DNA of 64,000 bases from Leptospira neocaledonica (GTDB lineage Bacteria; Spirochaetota; Leptospiria; Leptospirales; Leptospiraceae), in assembly GCF_002812205.1 (NCBI RefSeq), contig NZ_NPEA01000010.1, positions 1-64,000 on the forward strand, read 5' to 3'. Position numbers and translations under genes: made by a program. The notes beneath the pieces were generated by a model that worked only from the letters and a program-made list of their open reading frames with translations, did no database searches and had not been told where the DNA came from. Position 1 is the first letter of the stretch. Each line of letters starts with the position of its first letter. Of this stretch, positions 34,389 to 45,844 are shown in pieces.

Positions 34389-36034
34389 TCTTCCGCCTCT
34401 TGGGACACTGTCTTTTTACCCGGGATTCCAGTCCCTCTTCCGGAACTGATCCTGTCCTCGTAACTAGGAGGCTCAACGCCCAAGGTCCTATAATTTATGA
34501 ATTTCTTTTTATCGTTTTTCAAAGTACCTTCTTGTTCTAAAAAGGCTCTTTCTTGTAGGGCTTGTTTAGAAGTCAGGTTCAACACCACTCTGGCGCTCGG
34601 TTTCAAATACGTTAGTAGGATGTTCGGAAAAATCCCAGTTAATATTATAATTCCTGCAACTATGGAGACTATAAACTTCTCTCTCAAATTCAAAGGAGAT
34701 AGCCCGGAAGACAAGGAATTCGGTTCTCCGAATAATAAATTCCTCGCAAAATATAACATATATCCTGCGGCAAAGATCACCGCGGTTCCTGCCAAAAATC
34801 CGTAAACGAGGCTATATTTAAAAGTTCCGATCAGAACTAAAAATTCTCCCACGAAACCGTTCGTCCCAGGAAGTCCTGCACTCGCGAAAGCGGCCAGACC
34901 GATCGCTACTGCTAAGAATGGAGCGGATTTAGCAAGACCCGAATAATCTTTTAATTCGTTTGTACCAGTCCTTTCATGCAAAAATCCTAATATAAAGAAA
35001 AGAAGACCCGAAGTGAATCCATGATTCACCATTTGGAGCATTCCACCTGCCACACCTTCTTCAGTAAGCGTCAAAATCCCTAAAATACAAAATCCCATAT
35101 GAGAGAGAGAAGAGAATGCTACCAGACGTTTGCTATTCTTCTGGGTTAAAGCGACCAAAGCCCCGTAAACAATCCCAGCAACAGCAAGAGCAGTAAGTAG
35201 ATTACGATATTCTAAAAATACCTGAGGAAAAAGCGGAATTGCCACGCGGACATAGGCGAATAATCCGATCTTTAGCAGAATACCAGCCAAGTCTACAGAA
35301 CCGACAGTCGGGGCTTCTTCGTGAACATCAGGCATCCAAGTATGAAAAGGAAATAGAGGCACCTTGATCGCAAATGCGAAACTAAATCCGACAAATAACC
35401 AAAACTTAATATTGGCTGGAATCGAATTCAAAGAAACTACTGCCAATTCTTCTAAATCAAATGTGTGGGTATAATGATATAAGACCAAAATGCTAGCTAA
35501 CATGAAAACGGATCCGGTAAAAGAGAATACCAGATATTTCATGGCAGCCTTGATTCTTCCTTTTTCCCCCCAGATCCCAACCATTAAAGTGAAAGGTAGA
35601 ACCATCCATTCCCAGAAGACGTAAAATTGGATTAGGTTAACCGAAAGAAAAACTCCGATTACTCCCGTTTCCACTAAAAGAAGAAGTATAAAAAATTCCC
35701 TGATCCTGTGTTTCACATTAGAAAAAGCGGATAAAGCAGAGAGAAAGAAAAGAAGTGCGGACATCGTAATTAACAATAGAGAGAATCCATCTATCGCTAT
35801 ATGATAGTCCAATCCTCCAGACTGTAATTCCAGAAAGTTCCAGATACGATGGGTAAATTGGAAACCGCTATCTCCTTTTAGGAATTCCAAAAACAAGGGA
35901 ATGGTCATCGCGAAAACTCCCAGAGTCACGATTGAAGACCAAAGCCGGATCCATTTTTCGTTTTTAGAAAAGAATAAGAAAGGAATCCCTAAAACAGGCA
36001 AAAATAACAGAATGCTTAAATAATATTGGGGCAC
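34385..36034 (-). CDS. nuoM: NADH-quinone oxidoreductase subunit M
   Basis: A 549-residue antiporter-like membrane subunit, with HTWMPDVHEEAPTVGSVDLA and the proton-channel region LLKIGLFAYVRV. After the last helix a hydrophilic tail of about 60 residues (LTSKQALQERAFLEQEGTLK to the end) goes beyond the usual NuoM length of about 500. The tail is charged and has no known motif. The gene abuts nuoL with no gap and overlaps nuoN. Confidence 0.95.
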   Translation of the reverse strand: MPQYYLSILLFLPVLGIPFLFFSKNEKWIRLWSSIVTLGVFAMTIPLFLEFLKGDSGFQFTHRIWNFLELQSGGLDYHIAIDGFSLLLITMSALLFFLSALSAFSNVKHRIREFFILLLLVETGVIGVFLSVNLIQFYVFWEWMVLPFTLMVGIWGEKGRIKAAMKYLVFSFTGSVFMLASILVLYHYTHTFDLEELAVVSLNSIPANIKFWLFVGFSFAFAIKVPLFPFHTWMPDVHEEAPTVGSVDLAGILLKIGLFAYVRVAIPLFPQVFLEYRNLLTALAVAGIVYGALVALTQKNSKRLVAFSSLSHMGFCILGILTLTEEGVAGGMLQMVNHGFTSGLLFFILGFLHERTGTNELKDYSGLAKSAPFLAVAIGLAAFASAGLPGTNGFVGEFLVLIGTFKYSLVYGFLAGTAVIFAAGYMLYFARNLLFGEPNSLSSGLSPLNLREKFIVSIVAGIIILTGIFPNILLTYLKPSARVVLNLTSKQALQERAFLEQEGTLKNDKKKFINYRTLGVEPPSYEDRISSGRGTGIPGKKTVSQEAEE

Positions 36035-37966
36035 TTAGATTCCCCTCCATAAGAATACGGACAAGATCAAAACAGTCCCTAAGACAATTAGAAAAGCGTA
36101 ATCTACTACGGTTCCTGTTTGGATCCTACGTAGTAACGAGGCAACCCCGCCGGAAATTCTTCCAGTTCCGGTCAAAACCCTATCGATCAAACGTTTCTCT
36201 ACTACTTCAGATAAGAATTCAGATAGAGCGGAGATCGGCCCGATCAGAAGATTTTTGAAAATTTCATCTATGAAATATTTATTTGCAGGTAGAATTCTCC
36301 AGCCAGTATAACTGGATTCATCTGAAGGTAATTTTTCCCTTTTGCCGAAAAAGAACCAATAAATCCCGACCCCAAGAAGGATTGCTCCTAAAGAAAATCC
36401 AGCGAGTAGGAGTTCCAACTCGTGACTTAAATGATGAACTTCCGCTGGTCCCTTTTGTTGAGTAGAATACAATAGTCCTTTAGCAAAAACAGGAGAGAAA
36501 TATTTCTCCAAGAAATCGATCCCTCCTCCCAAAGATTCAGGCACCAATAAATATCCGGAGAAGGCGGCACCCAATGCCAAGATTACTAATGGTAAAGTCA
36601 TGGTCCAAGGAGATTCGTGAGGGTGCACGTGCTGAGAAACTCTAGATTTACCAGTAAATGCCAAGAACGTTAGGCGGAACATATAGAATGTAGTTAAGAA
36701 TGCAGTGGCTATTCCCATTCCGAAGAATACGGGATGAAAATAGAATGCTTTTTCTAAGATCAAATCCTTGGAGAAAAATCCGCTGAATGGAGGAGCTCCT
36801 ACAATCGCCAAGGTTCCCAAAAGGAAGGTCCACCAAGTGATCTTCATCTGAGATTTTAGTCCCCCCATTCTTCTTAAATCTTGTTCATCGGATAATCCAT
36901 GGATTACGGAACCGGAACCCAAGAATAGAAGAGCCTTAAAGAATGCGTGAGTCAATAAGTGGAAAAGTCCCGCCACATAAGCGCCTGTTCCCATTGCCAC
37001 AAACATATAACCTAACTGAGAAACAGTAGAATAAGCTAAAACTTTTTTGATATCGTTTTGATAAACACCAATTGTTGCTGCGAAGAATGCAGTGAATGTC
37101 CCTATACAAACGATCCAAAAACCTACCTTAGGAACTAAGATAAAAATAAAATTCAATCTTGCGATCAAGAAGAGCCCGGCAGTCACCATTGTTGCCGCAT
37201 GGATCAAAGCGGAAACCGGAGTTGGCCCGGCCATCGCATCCGGCAACCAAACATGAAATGGAAACTGAGCAGACTTGCCCATAGCTCCGATAAAAAAGCA
37301 GATCGCCACAAAAGGAAGTGCATTCAGCAAAAATTTTGCCTGAGGCAAAGATTCAGAAATTGTAATAAAGGAAATGGAACCGGCCAACCAATAAGTTAAA
37401 GCAATCCCTCCAATCATCGCTAAGTCGGCGATCCTATTGGTGACAAAAGCCTTGATACTTGCTTGTGCCGCATTTTCCTTATGAGTATCGAAACCGATCA
37501 GGAGATAAGAACAAAGTCCCACACCTTCCCAACCGAAAAATAAAACCACCAGATTTTCCGCTAAAACCAAATGGAGCATGAAGAACACGAATAAGTTCAG
37601 ATAAGAAAAAAATCTGCCAATTCCAGGATTCCCTTTCATATATCCGATGGAATAGAGATGGATCAAACTCCCGATCCCGGTGATGATCAATGCCATAAAA
37701 AGAGAAAGTTGATCTACTTGATAAGCAAGATCCGCTTTAAAATTCCCAACTTGCACCCAATTGAATAAGGTTACTATCTGAGCATCCTGTCTTTCCAAAG
37801 GATGGAATTGCAGATATGCGAATACACTGGCACCGAAAGAAACAAAAGACAATAAGGTCCCGATAGGACCGGAGAGACTCTTCCAATATCTTCCGAATAA
37901 TGCGTTTAATACGGATCCAAGAAGAGGAGAAAAAACGAGAACCGATATAAGGATTTCCCAACTCAT
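36035..37966 (-). CDS. nuoL: NADH-quinone oxidoreductase subunit L
   Basis: A 643-residue largest antiporter-like subunit, with [20 protein letters not shown] and [17 protein letters not shown] as the conserved core, and a long lateral C-terminal helix region. It forms the distal proton-translocating part of complex I in the inner membrane. It sits four bases after nuoK and directly before nuoM. Confidence 0.96.
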   Translation of the reverse strand: MSWEILISVLVFSPLLGSVLNALFGRYWKSLSGPIGTLLSFVSFGASVFAYLQFHPLERQDAQIVTLFNWVQVGNFKADLAYQVDQLSLFMALIITGIGSLIHLYSIGYMKGNPGIGRFFSYLNLFVFFMLHLVLAENLVVLFFGWEGVGLCSYLLIGFDTHKENAAQASIKAFVTNRIADLAMIGGIALTYWLAGSISFITISESLPQAKFLLNALPFVAICFFIGAMGKSAQFPFHVWLPDAMAGPTPVSALIHAATMVTAGLFLIARLNFIFILVPKVGFWIVCIGTFTAFFAATIGVYQNDIKKVLAYSTVSQLGYMFVAMGTGAYVAGLFHLLTHAFFKALLFLGSGSVIHGLSDEQDLRRMGGLKSQMKITWWTFLLGTLAIVGAPPFSGFFSKDLILEKAFYFHPVFFGMGIATAFLTTFYMFRLTFLAFTGKSRVSQHVHPHESPWTMTLPLVILALGAAFSGYLLVPESLGGGIDFLEKYFSPVFAKGLLYSTQQKGPAEVHHLSHELELLLAGFSLGAILLGVGIYWFFFGKREKLPSDESSYTGWRILPANKYFIDEIFKNLLIGPISALSEFLSEVVEKRLIDRVLTGTGRISGGVASLLRRIQTGTVVDYAFLIVLGTVLILSVFLWRGI

Positions 37967-37970
37967 CGCA

Positions 37971-38306
37971 TTACCATTTCATTAAATTCATTTCGTCTAC
38001 GAAACTTGTCTTTTTCTTTCTGTGAATTGCGACCACTAAAGCCAAACCGATAGCTGCTTCCACCGCAGCGATTGCCATCACGAAAAACACCACCACTTCT
38101 CCCTGAACCTGATGAAGTGATTTAGAAAAAACAACGAATACCAAATTTACGGAGTTCAGCATGAGTTCTATACTCATGAAGATAACCACTGCGCTCCTTC
38201 TGAATAAAACCCCGGCAACGCCGATGGAAAAAACGATACAGGCAAGAATCAGCAGGTATTCCACTGGAATTCCCGCGAGAGTTGGTTTCAGAATTCCTGG
38301 ATTCAT
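37971..38306 (-). CDS. nuoK: NADH-quinone oxidoreductase subunit K
   Basis: A 111-residue, three-helix subunit with conserved glutamates in the membrane ([13 protein letters not shown] and [14 protein letters not shown]) that take part in the proton path. Length and position are usual. It overlaps nuoJ by four bases and is separated from nuoL by four bases. Confidence 0.95.
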   Translation of the reverse strand: MNPGILKPTLAGIPVEYLLILACIVFSIGVAGVLFRRSAVVIFMSIELMLNSVNLVFVVFSKSLHQVQGEVVVFFVMAIAAVEAAIGLALVVAIHRKKKTSFVDEMNLMKW

Positions 38307-38914
38307 TGTTCCCCTTCTTCTGTTTTTTTACCTAAATTCTTTTTTCCTAATATAACTGCCCCGAGCACGGCTGCCAAAAGTAATATAGAAACTATTTCAA
38401 AAGGAAGAAGATAGTCTAAAAACATGGAACTTCCTACCGCGGCGGTATTTCCTTCTGCGGTCACACTTGCCTTACCTTCTGCTGACTTGGATAAGGTATA
38501 CTCGTAAGATCCCGAATCGGAATATCCCTTAGGAGAAGCTTCCGTGTTCGGAACACCTTCTCTAACTGAATGAATAAGCACGATTGCAAGCAAAACTACT
38601 ACGGAAAGAACCAGAACTTTTTTGAGTGGGTGATCCCAAAGTTTTGCGACCCCTTCATCATGCAAAGATAAAAGCATCAGAACGAAGACCACAAGCACCA
38701 TAATGGCACCCGCATAGACCAAAACCTGCATAGTTGCCACAAAAACGGAACCGATCACCGCATAAATTCCGGCTAACGCAAAAAAAGAGAGCACAAGTAA
38801 AACCGCGGAACTGATAGGATTCGGATGAAAAACAACTCCTAATGCTCCTGCGATCAACACCCCTCCGAAAATAAAAAAGAGGAGAAGTTGCGGATTATCG
38901 AATATTCCTACCAT
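38303..38914 (-). CDS. nuoJ: NADH-quinone oxidoreductase subunit J
   Basis: A 203-residue membrane subunit with the pi-bulge helix region [20 protein letters not shown]. The ATG at 38914 is favoured over an upstream in-frame extension to 38974 because only the shorter form aligns with the family start ([15 protein letters not shown]) and the longer one lies within nuoH. A hydrophilic loop between helices (about residues 110-150, rich in Ser, Gly and Glu) is longer than usual. It overlaps nuoH by seven bases. Confidence 0.93.
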   Translation of the reverse strand: MVGIFDNPQLLLFFIFGGVLIAGALGVVFHPNPISSAVLLVLSFFALAGIYAVIGSVFVATMQVLVYAGAIMVLVVFVLMLLSLHDEGVAKLWDHPLKKVLVLSVVVLLAIVLIHSVREGVPNTEASPKGYSDSGSYEYTLSKSAEGKASVTAEGNTAAVGSSMFLDYLLPFEIVSILLLAAVLGAVILGKKNLGKKTEEGEQ

Positions 38915-39966
38915 TTCCAGAAACCGTCCAAACCAACGTAAACGCTTGCGATTAGAATATTCGCCACCGCCCAAGGGATCATTTTTTTCCAGCCGATCGT
39001 CATGAGTTGATCATATCTGAATCTAGGAAGGGTCCATCTCACCCACATAAATAAAAATGCGAAGAATAATACCTTAAGAGTAAAAAACCCGAGTCCTGCC
39101 CAGGCCTGCCAAATCGAACCGCTTAGCCATCCGAAAGGAAGGTGGTATCCGCCGAAAAACAGAATAGTTACCACACAACTCATAGTGATCATATTCATAT
39201 ATTCTGCAATGAAGAATAACGCAAATTTGAACGCACCATACTCCGTATGAAACCCAACCACCAATTCGGATTCTGCTTCCGCCAAATCGAAAGGAAGTCG
39301 ATTTGTTTCGGCAAACATCGCCACTACGAAAACGGAAAATGCAATAAAGCCTGGAAGTTTAAAAATATTCCAAAGACCGATTTGAGCGTCATTGATATCG
39401 GTGAGTTTTAAAGATCCGGTCAGAATCACGATAGCCGCCACAGAAAGACCCAATGGCAATTCATAGCTGATCATTTGAGCCGTGGAACGGATCCCACCAA
39501 TCAAAGAATATTTATTATTACTGGACCAACCCGCAAGAATGATCCCGTAAACCGAAAGGCTGGAAATCGCAAATAAGAACAAGATCCCCGTGTCTGGATT
39601 TGCGATTTGAAGATCCAAAGAAGTAAATCCTACTTCTTTTGCAAGCCAATCAGGTAAGATCACAGTGCCGCCCAAAGGAACCACGGCCCAAGCCATGATC
39701 GCGCAAGTCATGGAGATTGCAGGTGCAATCAAGTACATGACCCTATTCACATTTTTAGGAAAAATCTCTTCCTTAGTTAAAAATTTAATACCGTCTGCCA
39801 AAGGTTGCAATAAACCCAGAGGACCTGCACGGTTCGGACCTTTCCTGTCTTGGATAAAACCGGCTACTTTACGTTCTGCTAATGTATAATAAGCACAAGC
39901 CGTGATAAAAACTAAGAAAAAAAGCGCACTTTTTAATAACCAGAGTAGAATTATATTCCAATCCAT
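38908..39966 (-). CDS. nuoH: NADH-quinone oxidoreductase subunit H
   Basis: A 352-residue membrane subunit at the interface with the hydrophilic arm, near the quinone site. [20 protein letters not shown] is a typical conserved loop, as are [20 protein letters not shown] and [15 protein letters not shown]. It follows nuoF after only three bases, so there is no room for nuoG, which normally lies between them. Confidence 0.96.
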   Translation of the reverse strand: MDWNIILLWLLKSALFFLVFITACAYYTLAERKVAGFIQDRKGPNRAGPLGLLQPLADGIKFLTKEEIFPKNVNRVMYLIAPAISMTCAIMAWAVVPLGGTVILPDWLAKEVGFTSLDLQIANPDTGILFLFAISSLSVYGIILAGWSSNNKYSLIGGIRSTAQMISYELPLGLSVAAIVILTGSLKLTDINDAQIGLWNIFKLPGFIAFSVFVVAMFAETNRLPFDLAEAESELVVGFHTEYGAFKFALFFIAEYMNMITMSCVVTILFFGGYHLPFGWLSGSIWQAWAGLGFFTLKVLFFAFLFMWVRWTLPRFRYDQLMTIGWKKMIPWAVANILIASVYVGLDGFWKW

Positions 39967-39969
39967 GTC

Positions 39970-41265
39970 TCAGGCTCCGGTTTGGGCAGGCATTTCTTCT
40001 TCTTTACCTACTTTGTCTTTTAATCTGGCTTCGAACTCATGTTTGAATTTTAAGATAGTCGGCCGAACAGCCCCTACACATGCATCAGAGAGTGGACAGA
40101 TTGTAGTTCCACCCTCCATGTTTCGAGATAAAGAAAGAATAAGATCCAAGTCTGCACTTGTACCTTCTCCTTCTCTGATCTTATGTAGAAGATCCCTCAC
40201 CCAATGAGTACCTTCTCTGCATGGAGTACATTGCCCACAAGATTCATGAGCGTAGAATCTTGCAAATCGGTAAGTGGTCTCCACGAGATCAGTGCCTTCT
40301 CCGATCACGATTACGGCTCCGGAACCAAGCATTGTTTTATGAGCCGCCATAGATTCGAAATCCATGTTCGCAGTTTTACATTCTTCTGCAGTTAGGATCG
40401 GAACGGAAGAACCACCTGGGATCACCGCCTTTAACGGCACATCGTCCAGCATTCCACCACATAGATCATTAATTAATTCTAATAAAGGAGTTCCTAATTC
40501 GATCTCGTATACTCCCGGTCTTTTTACATGACCTGAAACGGAGAATAAACGAGTGCCCGGGGATTTTTCAGTACCGATCTTAGAATACCAATCCGCTCCT
40601 TTGTCCAAAATATGAGGGACTGTGGAAAAAGTTTCCACATTATTCACTACCGTAGGACAACGATATAGACCTGAAACCGCCGGAAATGGAGGTTTTAATC
40701 TTGGATGACCCCTACGACCTTCCAAAGAATTGATAAGGGCAGTCTCTTCTCCGCAGATATAAGCCCCTGCTCCAGCATATAATACTAGATCAAAATCGAA
40801 TCCGCTTCCTTGGATATTTTTACCAAGATATCCTTTTGCGTAGGCCTCATCGATCGCCTTCTGCATGGAGTCGATCCCTTTGTTGAACTCTCCACGGATG
40901 TAAAAAAATCCTTTGTTGGCGCCGATCGCTTTTGCACCGATTACCATTCCTTCGATAATCTGGTGGGGAAGGTTCTCAATCAGTTTACGATCTTTGAATG
41001 TTCCTGGCTCTCCCTCGTCTGCATTACAGATCAAATATTTGGGTTTTGGAATATCCTTAGGAATAAAGGACCATTTCAGGCCCGTAGGGAAACCAGCTCC
41101 CCCTCTTCCTCTTAAGCCTGATTTTTTTACAATCTCTATGATCTCTTCTGGAGCCATAGAAAGTGCTTTTTTCATCCCATCATAACCATGGACCGATTCG
41201 TAAAATTCCAATTCGTTCGAACGAGGATCGTCTATAAATTTAGTGAGGATTTTCATTTCTGCCAT
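39970..41265 (-). CDS. nuoF: NADH-quinone oxidoreductase subunit F
   Basis: A 431-residue subunit that binds NADH, FMN and a [4Fe-4S] cluster (N3). [10 protein letters not shown] at 53-62 is the flavin/nucleotide motif; the cluster ligands are Cys343, Cys346 and Cys349 (CGQCTPC) with Cys390. All are present, so it can take electrons from NADH. It lies 11 bases after nuoE and 3 bases before nuoH. Confidence 0.97.
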   Translation of the reverse strand: MAEMKILTKFIDDPRSNELEFYESVHGYDGMKKALSMAPEEIIEIVKKSGLRGRGGAGFPTGLKWSFIPKDIPKPKYLICNADEGEPGTFKDRKLIENLPHQIIEGMVIGAKAIGANKGFFYIRGEFNKGIDSMQKAIDEAYAKGYLGKNIQGSGFDFDLVLYAGAGAYICGEETALINSLEGRRGHPRLKPPFPAVSGLYRCPTVVNNVETFSTVPHILDKGADWYSKIGTEKSPGTRLFSVSGHVKRPGVYEIELGTPLLELINDLCGGMLDDVPLKAVIPGGSSVPILTAEECKTANMDFESMAAHKTMLGSGAVIVIGEGTDLVETTYRFARFYAHESCGQCTPCREGTHWVRDLLHKIREGEGTSADLDLILSLSRNMEGGTTICPLSDACVGAVRPTILKFKHEFEARLKDKVGKEEEMPAQTGA

Positions 41266-41276
41266 AACGTTTCCCC

Positions 41277-41755
<479 letters not shown>

Positions 41756-41756
<1 letters not shown>

Positions 41757-42979
41757 CAGCAGTCCAACTCCCCTGCGATCACATTCATGGAGCTCATAGT
41801 AGCAACCGTATCCGCAAGAAGTGAACCTTTTACTAATTCAGGAAAAGACTGATAAAACCAGAAACAAGGCCTACGCACATGCACTCTCCAAGGAGACTTC
41901 TCCCCTTCGGAAACAATATAAAACCCGAGTTCGCCGTTAGCTGCCTCGGTTGCCATATAATATTCGCCCTTAGGAACTTTGATACCATGCATGATCAATT
42001 TGAAATGGTAGATCAACTCTTCCATATTCTTATAAACTTTGCTCTTATCAGGAAGATAGATATGAGGCATATCTGCATGGTGAGCCCCAGCTGGAAGACC
42101 ATTGATGAGCTGCTCAACAATACGAAGAGATTGTCTCATCTCTTCCATACGAACTAAGGTCCTATGAAAAACGGAACCATCCTCTCCCACAGGAATATCG
42201 AAGTCCACCTTGTCATAGAACATATAAGGATCATCCTTACGAATGTCCCAAGGAACTCCCGCAGCTCTCAAGTTCGGACCGGAATAACCGTAAGAGATCG
42301 CGTTCTCCGCAGAGATACCTCCAACACCTTCCGTTCTATCCATAAAGATTCTATTATTTACGAGTAATGACTGGAACTCTTCGATCGCAGGACGAAGACC
42401 CTTGATAATAGTCTTCACGTCCTTCTCGAACTCCGGATAAATATCTTTTTCGAGTCCGCCGACTCTGCAGAATGTAGTAGTAAGTCTTGCGCCGGTGAGT
42501 TTTTCCAAGACCTGATAAATATTTTCTCTATGATGAAATAAGTGTAACATCCCGGAGAATGCACCAAGATCCACACCCAAAATACCATTACAGATAATAT
42601 GGTCCATCACGCGAGAAAGTTCGGAGACGATCATACGAACGTAGGTCACCTTGTCCGGAACTTCGATCTGGAGCATTTTTTCGACTGCCAGAATCCATCC
42701 TATATTATTCAAAGGAGTGGATACGTAATTCATCCTGTCGGTACAGACTAAGAACTGATTATAAGTATAACGTTCTCCTAATTTTTCGAAACTGCGATGC
42801 ACATAGCCGATCACAGATTCTGCATCCACCACTCTTTCTCCGTCCAGCTGGATCACATTCTGCAAAATACCGTGAGTAGAAGGGTGAGAAGGCCCCAGGT
42901 TCACAAGAAGATGTCCTTCCGGGAGTTTTTTCTGTTTGAGACTGAAATGTTCCGCGGTTTTTTCGTACATCGCTGTCAT
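41756..42979 (-). CDS. nuoD: NADH-quinone oxidoreductase subunit D
   Basis: A 407-residue subunit of the quinone-binding module, related to the large subunit of NiFe hydrogenase. [20 protein letters not shown] and [11 protein letters not shown] are typical, and the quinone-site histidines and tyrosine are expected in HPSTHG and nearby. It starts one base after the nuoC stop. Length is normal for a non-fused NuoD. Confidence 0.96.
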
Positions 42980-42980
42980 C

Positions 42981-43502
42981 TTAAGCCTCCATATCCTCTT
43001 TCAAGTGGATGGTGAGAAGGTCCTCTACCAGATAATCCTGACCGAAACCTTCCAAAGGATAATCTTTTCTTAATGGATGACCTTGGAAATTATCAGGCAT
43101 GATAAGACGATCCATTCTAGGATGTCCTGCAAAACGAATACCGAATAGATCGTAAACTTCTCTCTCCGGCCAGTTGGCACCTTTGAAAATGCTGATGATA
43201 CTTGGGACTTGTTCATCTTCTTCCAATGCAACCCGGAATTGTACTTTTGTGGAGGATTTGTTTCCGGAGCGTAGAAGGTAACAGACTTCGAATCTTGGAG
43301 CTTTTTTGCCCAACCAATCGATCGCGGTCAGATCGTTTAGATAATTCAGTTCGATTCCGGGTGCTGTTTTTAAAGCAGAAAGAACAGGAACAATTCCTTC
43401 CGGCTTTAAGAAGAATGTAGGAAGATTCGTGAGTATTTCTTCTTCCTTGGAGATAAAATGAGAGAATTTGTCTTTTAGGAAACTCTGGATTGTTTCTTTC
43501 AT
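42981..43502 (-). CDS. nuoC: NADH-quinone oxidoreductase subunit C
   Basis: A 173-residue subunit of the peripheral arm. It is recognised by [19 protein letters not shown] and [12 protein letters not shown]. It is separate from nuoD, unlike the fused NuoCD of E. coli. It overlaps nuoB by four bases (ATGA). Confidence 0.95.
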   Translation of the reverse strand: MKETIQSFLKDKFSHFISKEEEILTNLPTFFLKPEGIVPVLSALKTAPGIELNYLNDLTAIDWLGKKAPRFEVCYLLRSGNKSSTKVQFRVALEEDEQVPSIISIFKGANWPEREVYDLFGIRFAGHPRMDRLIMPDNFQGHPLRKDYPLEGFGQDYLVEDLLTIHLKEDMEA

Positions 43503-44059
43503 CGGACGACCAGGGGTTTGTTTCTTTCGTTCATTTCCCGGATCTTATCCATTACTTCTTGTCTTCTGGCTTCCAACCCTTGGGTTTTTACTTTTTCCTG
43601 GAGTTTTATTACAGCATCTAAAAGTGCTTCGGGTCTTGGAGGACAACCCGGAACATAAAGGTCCACAGGAAGTATCCTATCTATCCCTTGCAAAACGGAG
43701 TAAGCATGGAACATTCCGCCGGAAGAAGCGCAGGCACCGTAACTGATCACAAACTTGGGTTCGGACAATTGGTCGTAAATTTCACGAAGTACCGGAGCCA
43801 TTTTATAAGTGATGGTCCCAAGGACTAAGATCATGTCAGCTTGCCTAGGGGAGAAAGAAGGTCTTTCCGCTCCGAACCTAGCGATATCATAATCCGCACA
43901 AGAAGTGCTCATATATTCTATCCCGCAACATGCAGTGGCAAATGGATAAGGCCATAAGGAGTAACTTCTTCCCCAATTGATGACCGAATCTACAGTCGCA
44001 ATTTGGAAGGAATCTCCGTAAGACGATCCGGGTTGAGCGAGTTGTTCGTTTAATCCCAT
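43499..44059 (-). CDS. nuoB: NADH-quinone oxidoreductase subunit B
   Basis: A 186-residue subunit that holds the terminal [4Fe-4S] cluster N2. The adjacent pair Cys44-Cys45 ([10 protein letters not shown]), Cys110 (YGACASSGG) and Cys139 (PGCPPRPE) are all conserved. The cluster passes electrons to quinone. It overlaps nuoA by ten bases. Confidence 0.97.
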   Translation of the reverse strand: MGLNEQLAQPGSSYGDSFQIATVDSVINWGRSYSLWPYPFATACCGIEYMSTSCADYDIARFGAERPSFSPRQADMILVLGTITYKMAPVLREIYDQLSEPKFVISYGACASSGGMFHAYSVLQGIDRILPVDLYVPGCPPRPEALLDAVIKLQEKVKTQGLEARRQEVMDKIREMNERNKPLVVR

Positions 44060-44427
44060 TCTAAGGCCCCCTTCTTCCGAATATAATACAGCCCAACCAC
44101 GAGGGTGAAAATAAAAACAAACATCTCTATCAGAAGAAAATTACCCAGTCCCGCCTCTTTGAATGATTTTAAATTCACGGCGTAGGGAAAAAGAAAGATC
44201 GCTTCTATATCGAAAAGTATAAACAAAACTGCGACCAAGTAAAACTTGATATTAAATAATCCCTTTGCATCCCCGTAATACGGTACCCCGCACTCAAAAG
44301 TGTCGTGAGGTTTGGATTTTTTTTTGGGGTTTAGAAGGAAGGCGAGTCCGAGTATAAGAGCGGAGAACCCTACTCCTAAGAGGAATTGAATCAGCAGGGG
44401 GCCTAGATGGTCCGGCGAACTTCCCAT
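44050..44427 (-). CDS. nuoA: NADH-quinone oxidoreductase subunit A
   Basis: A 125-residue three-helix subunit, with [20 protein letters not shown] in the conserved cytoplasmic loop (the CG motif) and [14 protein letters not shown]. It is the first gene of the operon. TTGACA lies at 44461-44466 on the minus strand, about 30 bases upstream of the start; a clear ribosome site is not seen. Confidence 0.95.
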   Translation of the reverse strand: MGSSPDHLGPLLIQFLLGVGFSALILGLAFLLNPKKKSKPHDTFECGVPYYGDAKGLFNIKFYLVAVLFILFDIEAIFLFPYAVNLKSFKEAGLGNFLLIEMFVFIFTLVVGLYYIRKKGALEWD

Positions 44428-44436
44428 ATCTAACTT

Positions 44437-44466
44437 CTATCAAACGCGATTACTCGCTTATGTCAA
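44437..44466 (-). promoter_or_regulatory. Candidate nuo operon promoter
   Basis: On the minus strand TTGACA (44461-44466) is followed, after 17 bases, by TTGATA (44438-44443). The -35 is perfect and the -10 is weak. It is in the right place for the nuoA transcript. Confidence 0.4.
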
Positions 44467-44601
44467 TCTAAAATCCCGAACGGGGCCTTTGCAAGAGGTC
44501 GGAAGACCGGATTCTATCATTTTCGAATTTTACAATTTTCCTTTTTTCGAACTGAGAATGTCTTTCAATACCGGTGTCAGAGACACAGAGTTTTTACCGC
44601 A

Positions 44602-44850
44602 AAAACAGAACGACTGTTCTATGTTGCAAAAAGAACTTTAAGTTTTTCTAAAGTAATTCACTTTCACAGGGAGGCACAGCGATTATTTTCGCACAGAGAC
44701 ACTAAGGCACGGAGGGGAAGGTCTTGAAATTGCTCCACATATCTTTGCGGCTCTGTGCCTCTGTGTGGAAAATTTTCTCTGAGTCTCTCTTTTTCCTCCC
44801 CTCTCTGTGTGAAAACTTTGGCTACCCAACAGAACAGTCGTTCTAGTTTT
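44602..44850. mobile_element. Inverted-repeat element, MITE-like
   Basis: AAAACAGAACGACTGTTCT with GTTG (44602-44626) and its near reverse complement (44827-44850) bound about 250 bases with no ORF. The core AGAACGACTGTTCT is matched exactly by AGAACAGTCGTTCT at the other end. Inside, variants of CACAGAG-GCACAG occur at 44661-44679 and 44687-44722, with inverted copies at about 44749-44774 and 44795-44816. TTTTACC with an A-run occurs just outside the left end and again at the right end. No transposase is present. It lies between nuoA and the MaoC gene. Confidence 0.55.
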
Positions 44851-44931
44851 ACCTAAAAAGTTGGTGACAAAACTATTTAATGGATTAGGGTACTGGACAT
44901 ATAGATCCAGCATTGGCAGGAATAAAATCAA

Positions 44932-45396
44932 ATGGCTAAACTCGTACTCTCCAGCTTCGCAGAACTACAGGCTTACGAAGGAAAAGAACTAGGCGTATCC
45001 GACGCTCACGAAATCACCCAGGCACAGATCGATACTTTCGCAAACGCAACCCTGGACCACCAATGGATCCATACGGATCCGGCAAGAGCAGCTAAAGAAT
45101 CCCCTTTCGGGACCACTATCGCTCATGGTTATCTTACACTTTCCATGGCTCCTTATCTTTTAAGCCAAATCTTAGAATTAAGAAACATCAAGATGGGAAT
45201 CAACTACGGAATGGAAAAACTCCGCTTTTTAGATCCAGTTAAGGTCGGTTCCAAACTCAGGCTTAGAGCGGAATTGGTGGAATTGAAGGATCTGAGAGGG
45301 ACTGCAAGAATGACCCTAAAACTTAGCTTCGAAGTAGAAGGTGCAGCAAAACCTGCTGCTATCGGCGAAGTGATCTATCTCTACCAGTTCGCCTAA
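44932..45396 (+). CDS. MaoC-like (R)-hydratase
   Basis: A 154-residue hot-dog-fold protein of the MaoC-like dehydratase group. [20 protein letters not shown] with [13 protein letters not shown] is the hydratase-2 motif (catalytic Asp and His). It would hydrate 2-enoyl-CoA or a related thioester to the (R)-3-hydroxy form. AGGA precedes the ATG. A MarR-type regulator gene follows after 18 bases and may control it. The inverted-repeat element lies immediately upstream. Confidence 0.88.
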   Translation: MAKLVLSSFAELQAYEGKELGVSDAHEITQAQIDTFANATLDHQWIHTDPARAAKESPFGTTIAHGYLTLSMAPYLLSQILELRNIKMGINYGMEKLRFLDPVKVGSKLRLRAELVELKDLRGTARMTLKLSFEVEGAAKPAAIGEVIYLYQFA

Positions 45397-45414
45397 TCGT
45401 TAGGACATTCTAAG

Positions 45415-45840
45415 ATGAATCCTCGCACGATCATTTATCTGATTTCTAGGATCAGGGACGAATTCCATAGGCGATTGAATTCGGAACTGAAGGACAAGGG
45501 CCTGGGCCAATTGACTACTACCCATGCGGACATTCTATTCGCACTGGCAATGTCCAAAAGGGTTCCGATGCAGGATATCGCTCGGATGATAGACAGAGAT
45601 AAGTCTACTCTGACTGCACTTGTGGATAAACTGCAAGATTTAGGTTATGTGGAAAGAGTTAGAGATACCCAAGACCAGAGGGTGGTCAATCTACAACTTA
45701 CCCGCAAGGCCTACTCGATCCGTCCCGTGATGCTTGGGATCTCCAGATCTTTACTCGCAGGTCTTTATAAAGGTTTTACCGAGCCGGAAAAGAAGGATCT
45801 AGTCCGGCTTTTGGATAAACTTTATAAAAACCTAAAGTAG
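45415..45840 (+). CDS. MarR family transcriptional regulator
   Basis: A 141-residue regulator of the MarR winged-helix family. [20 protein letters not shown] holds the recognition helix, followed by [20 protein letters not shown] and the wing. It binds DNA as a dimer, and ligand-sensing is likely but unknown. It is co-transcribed with the MaoC-like gene and may repress the unit or respond to a related acyl compound. A dyad in the promoter is not obvious apart from the ends of the inverted-repeat element. Confidence 0.88.
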   Translation: MNPRTIIYLISRIRDEFHRRLNSELKDKGLGQLTTTHADILFALAMSKRVPMQDIARMIDRDKSTLTALVDKLQDLGYVERVRDTQDQRVVNLQLTRKAYSIRPVMLGISRSLLAGLYKGFTEPEKKDLVRLLDKLYKNLK

Positions 45841-45844
45841 TTTT

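Noticed and set aside
44602..44626. A LexA-type site (GAAC-N4-GTTC) in the inverted-repeat element
   Set aside because: The core fits, but it occurs at both ends of the element and is better explained as a terminal repeat; no SOS gene is next to it.
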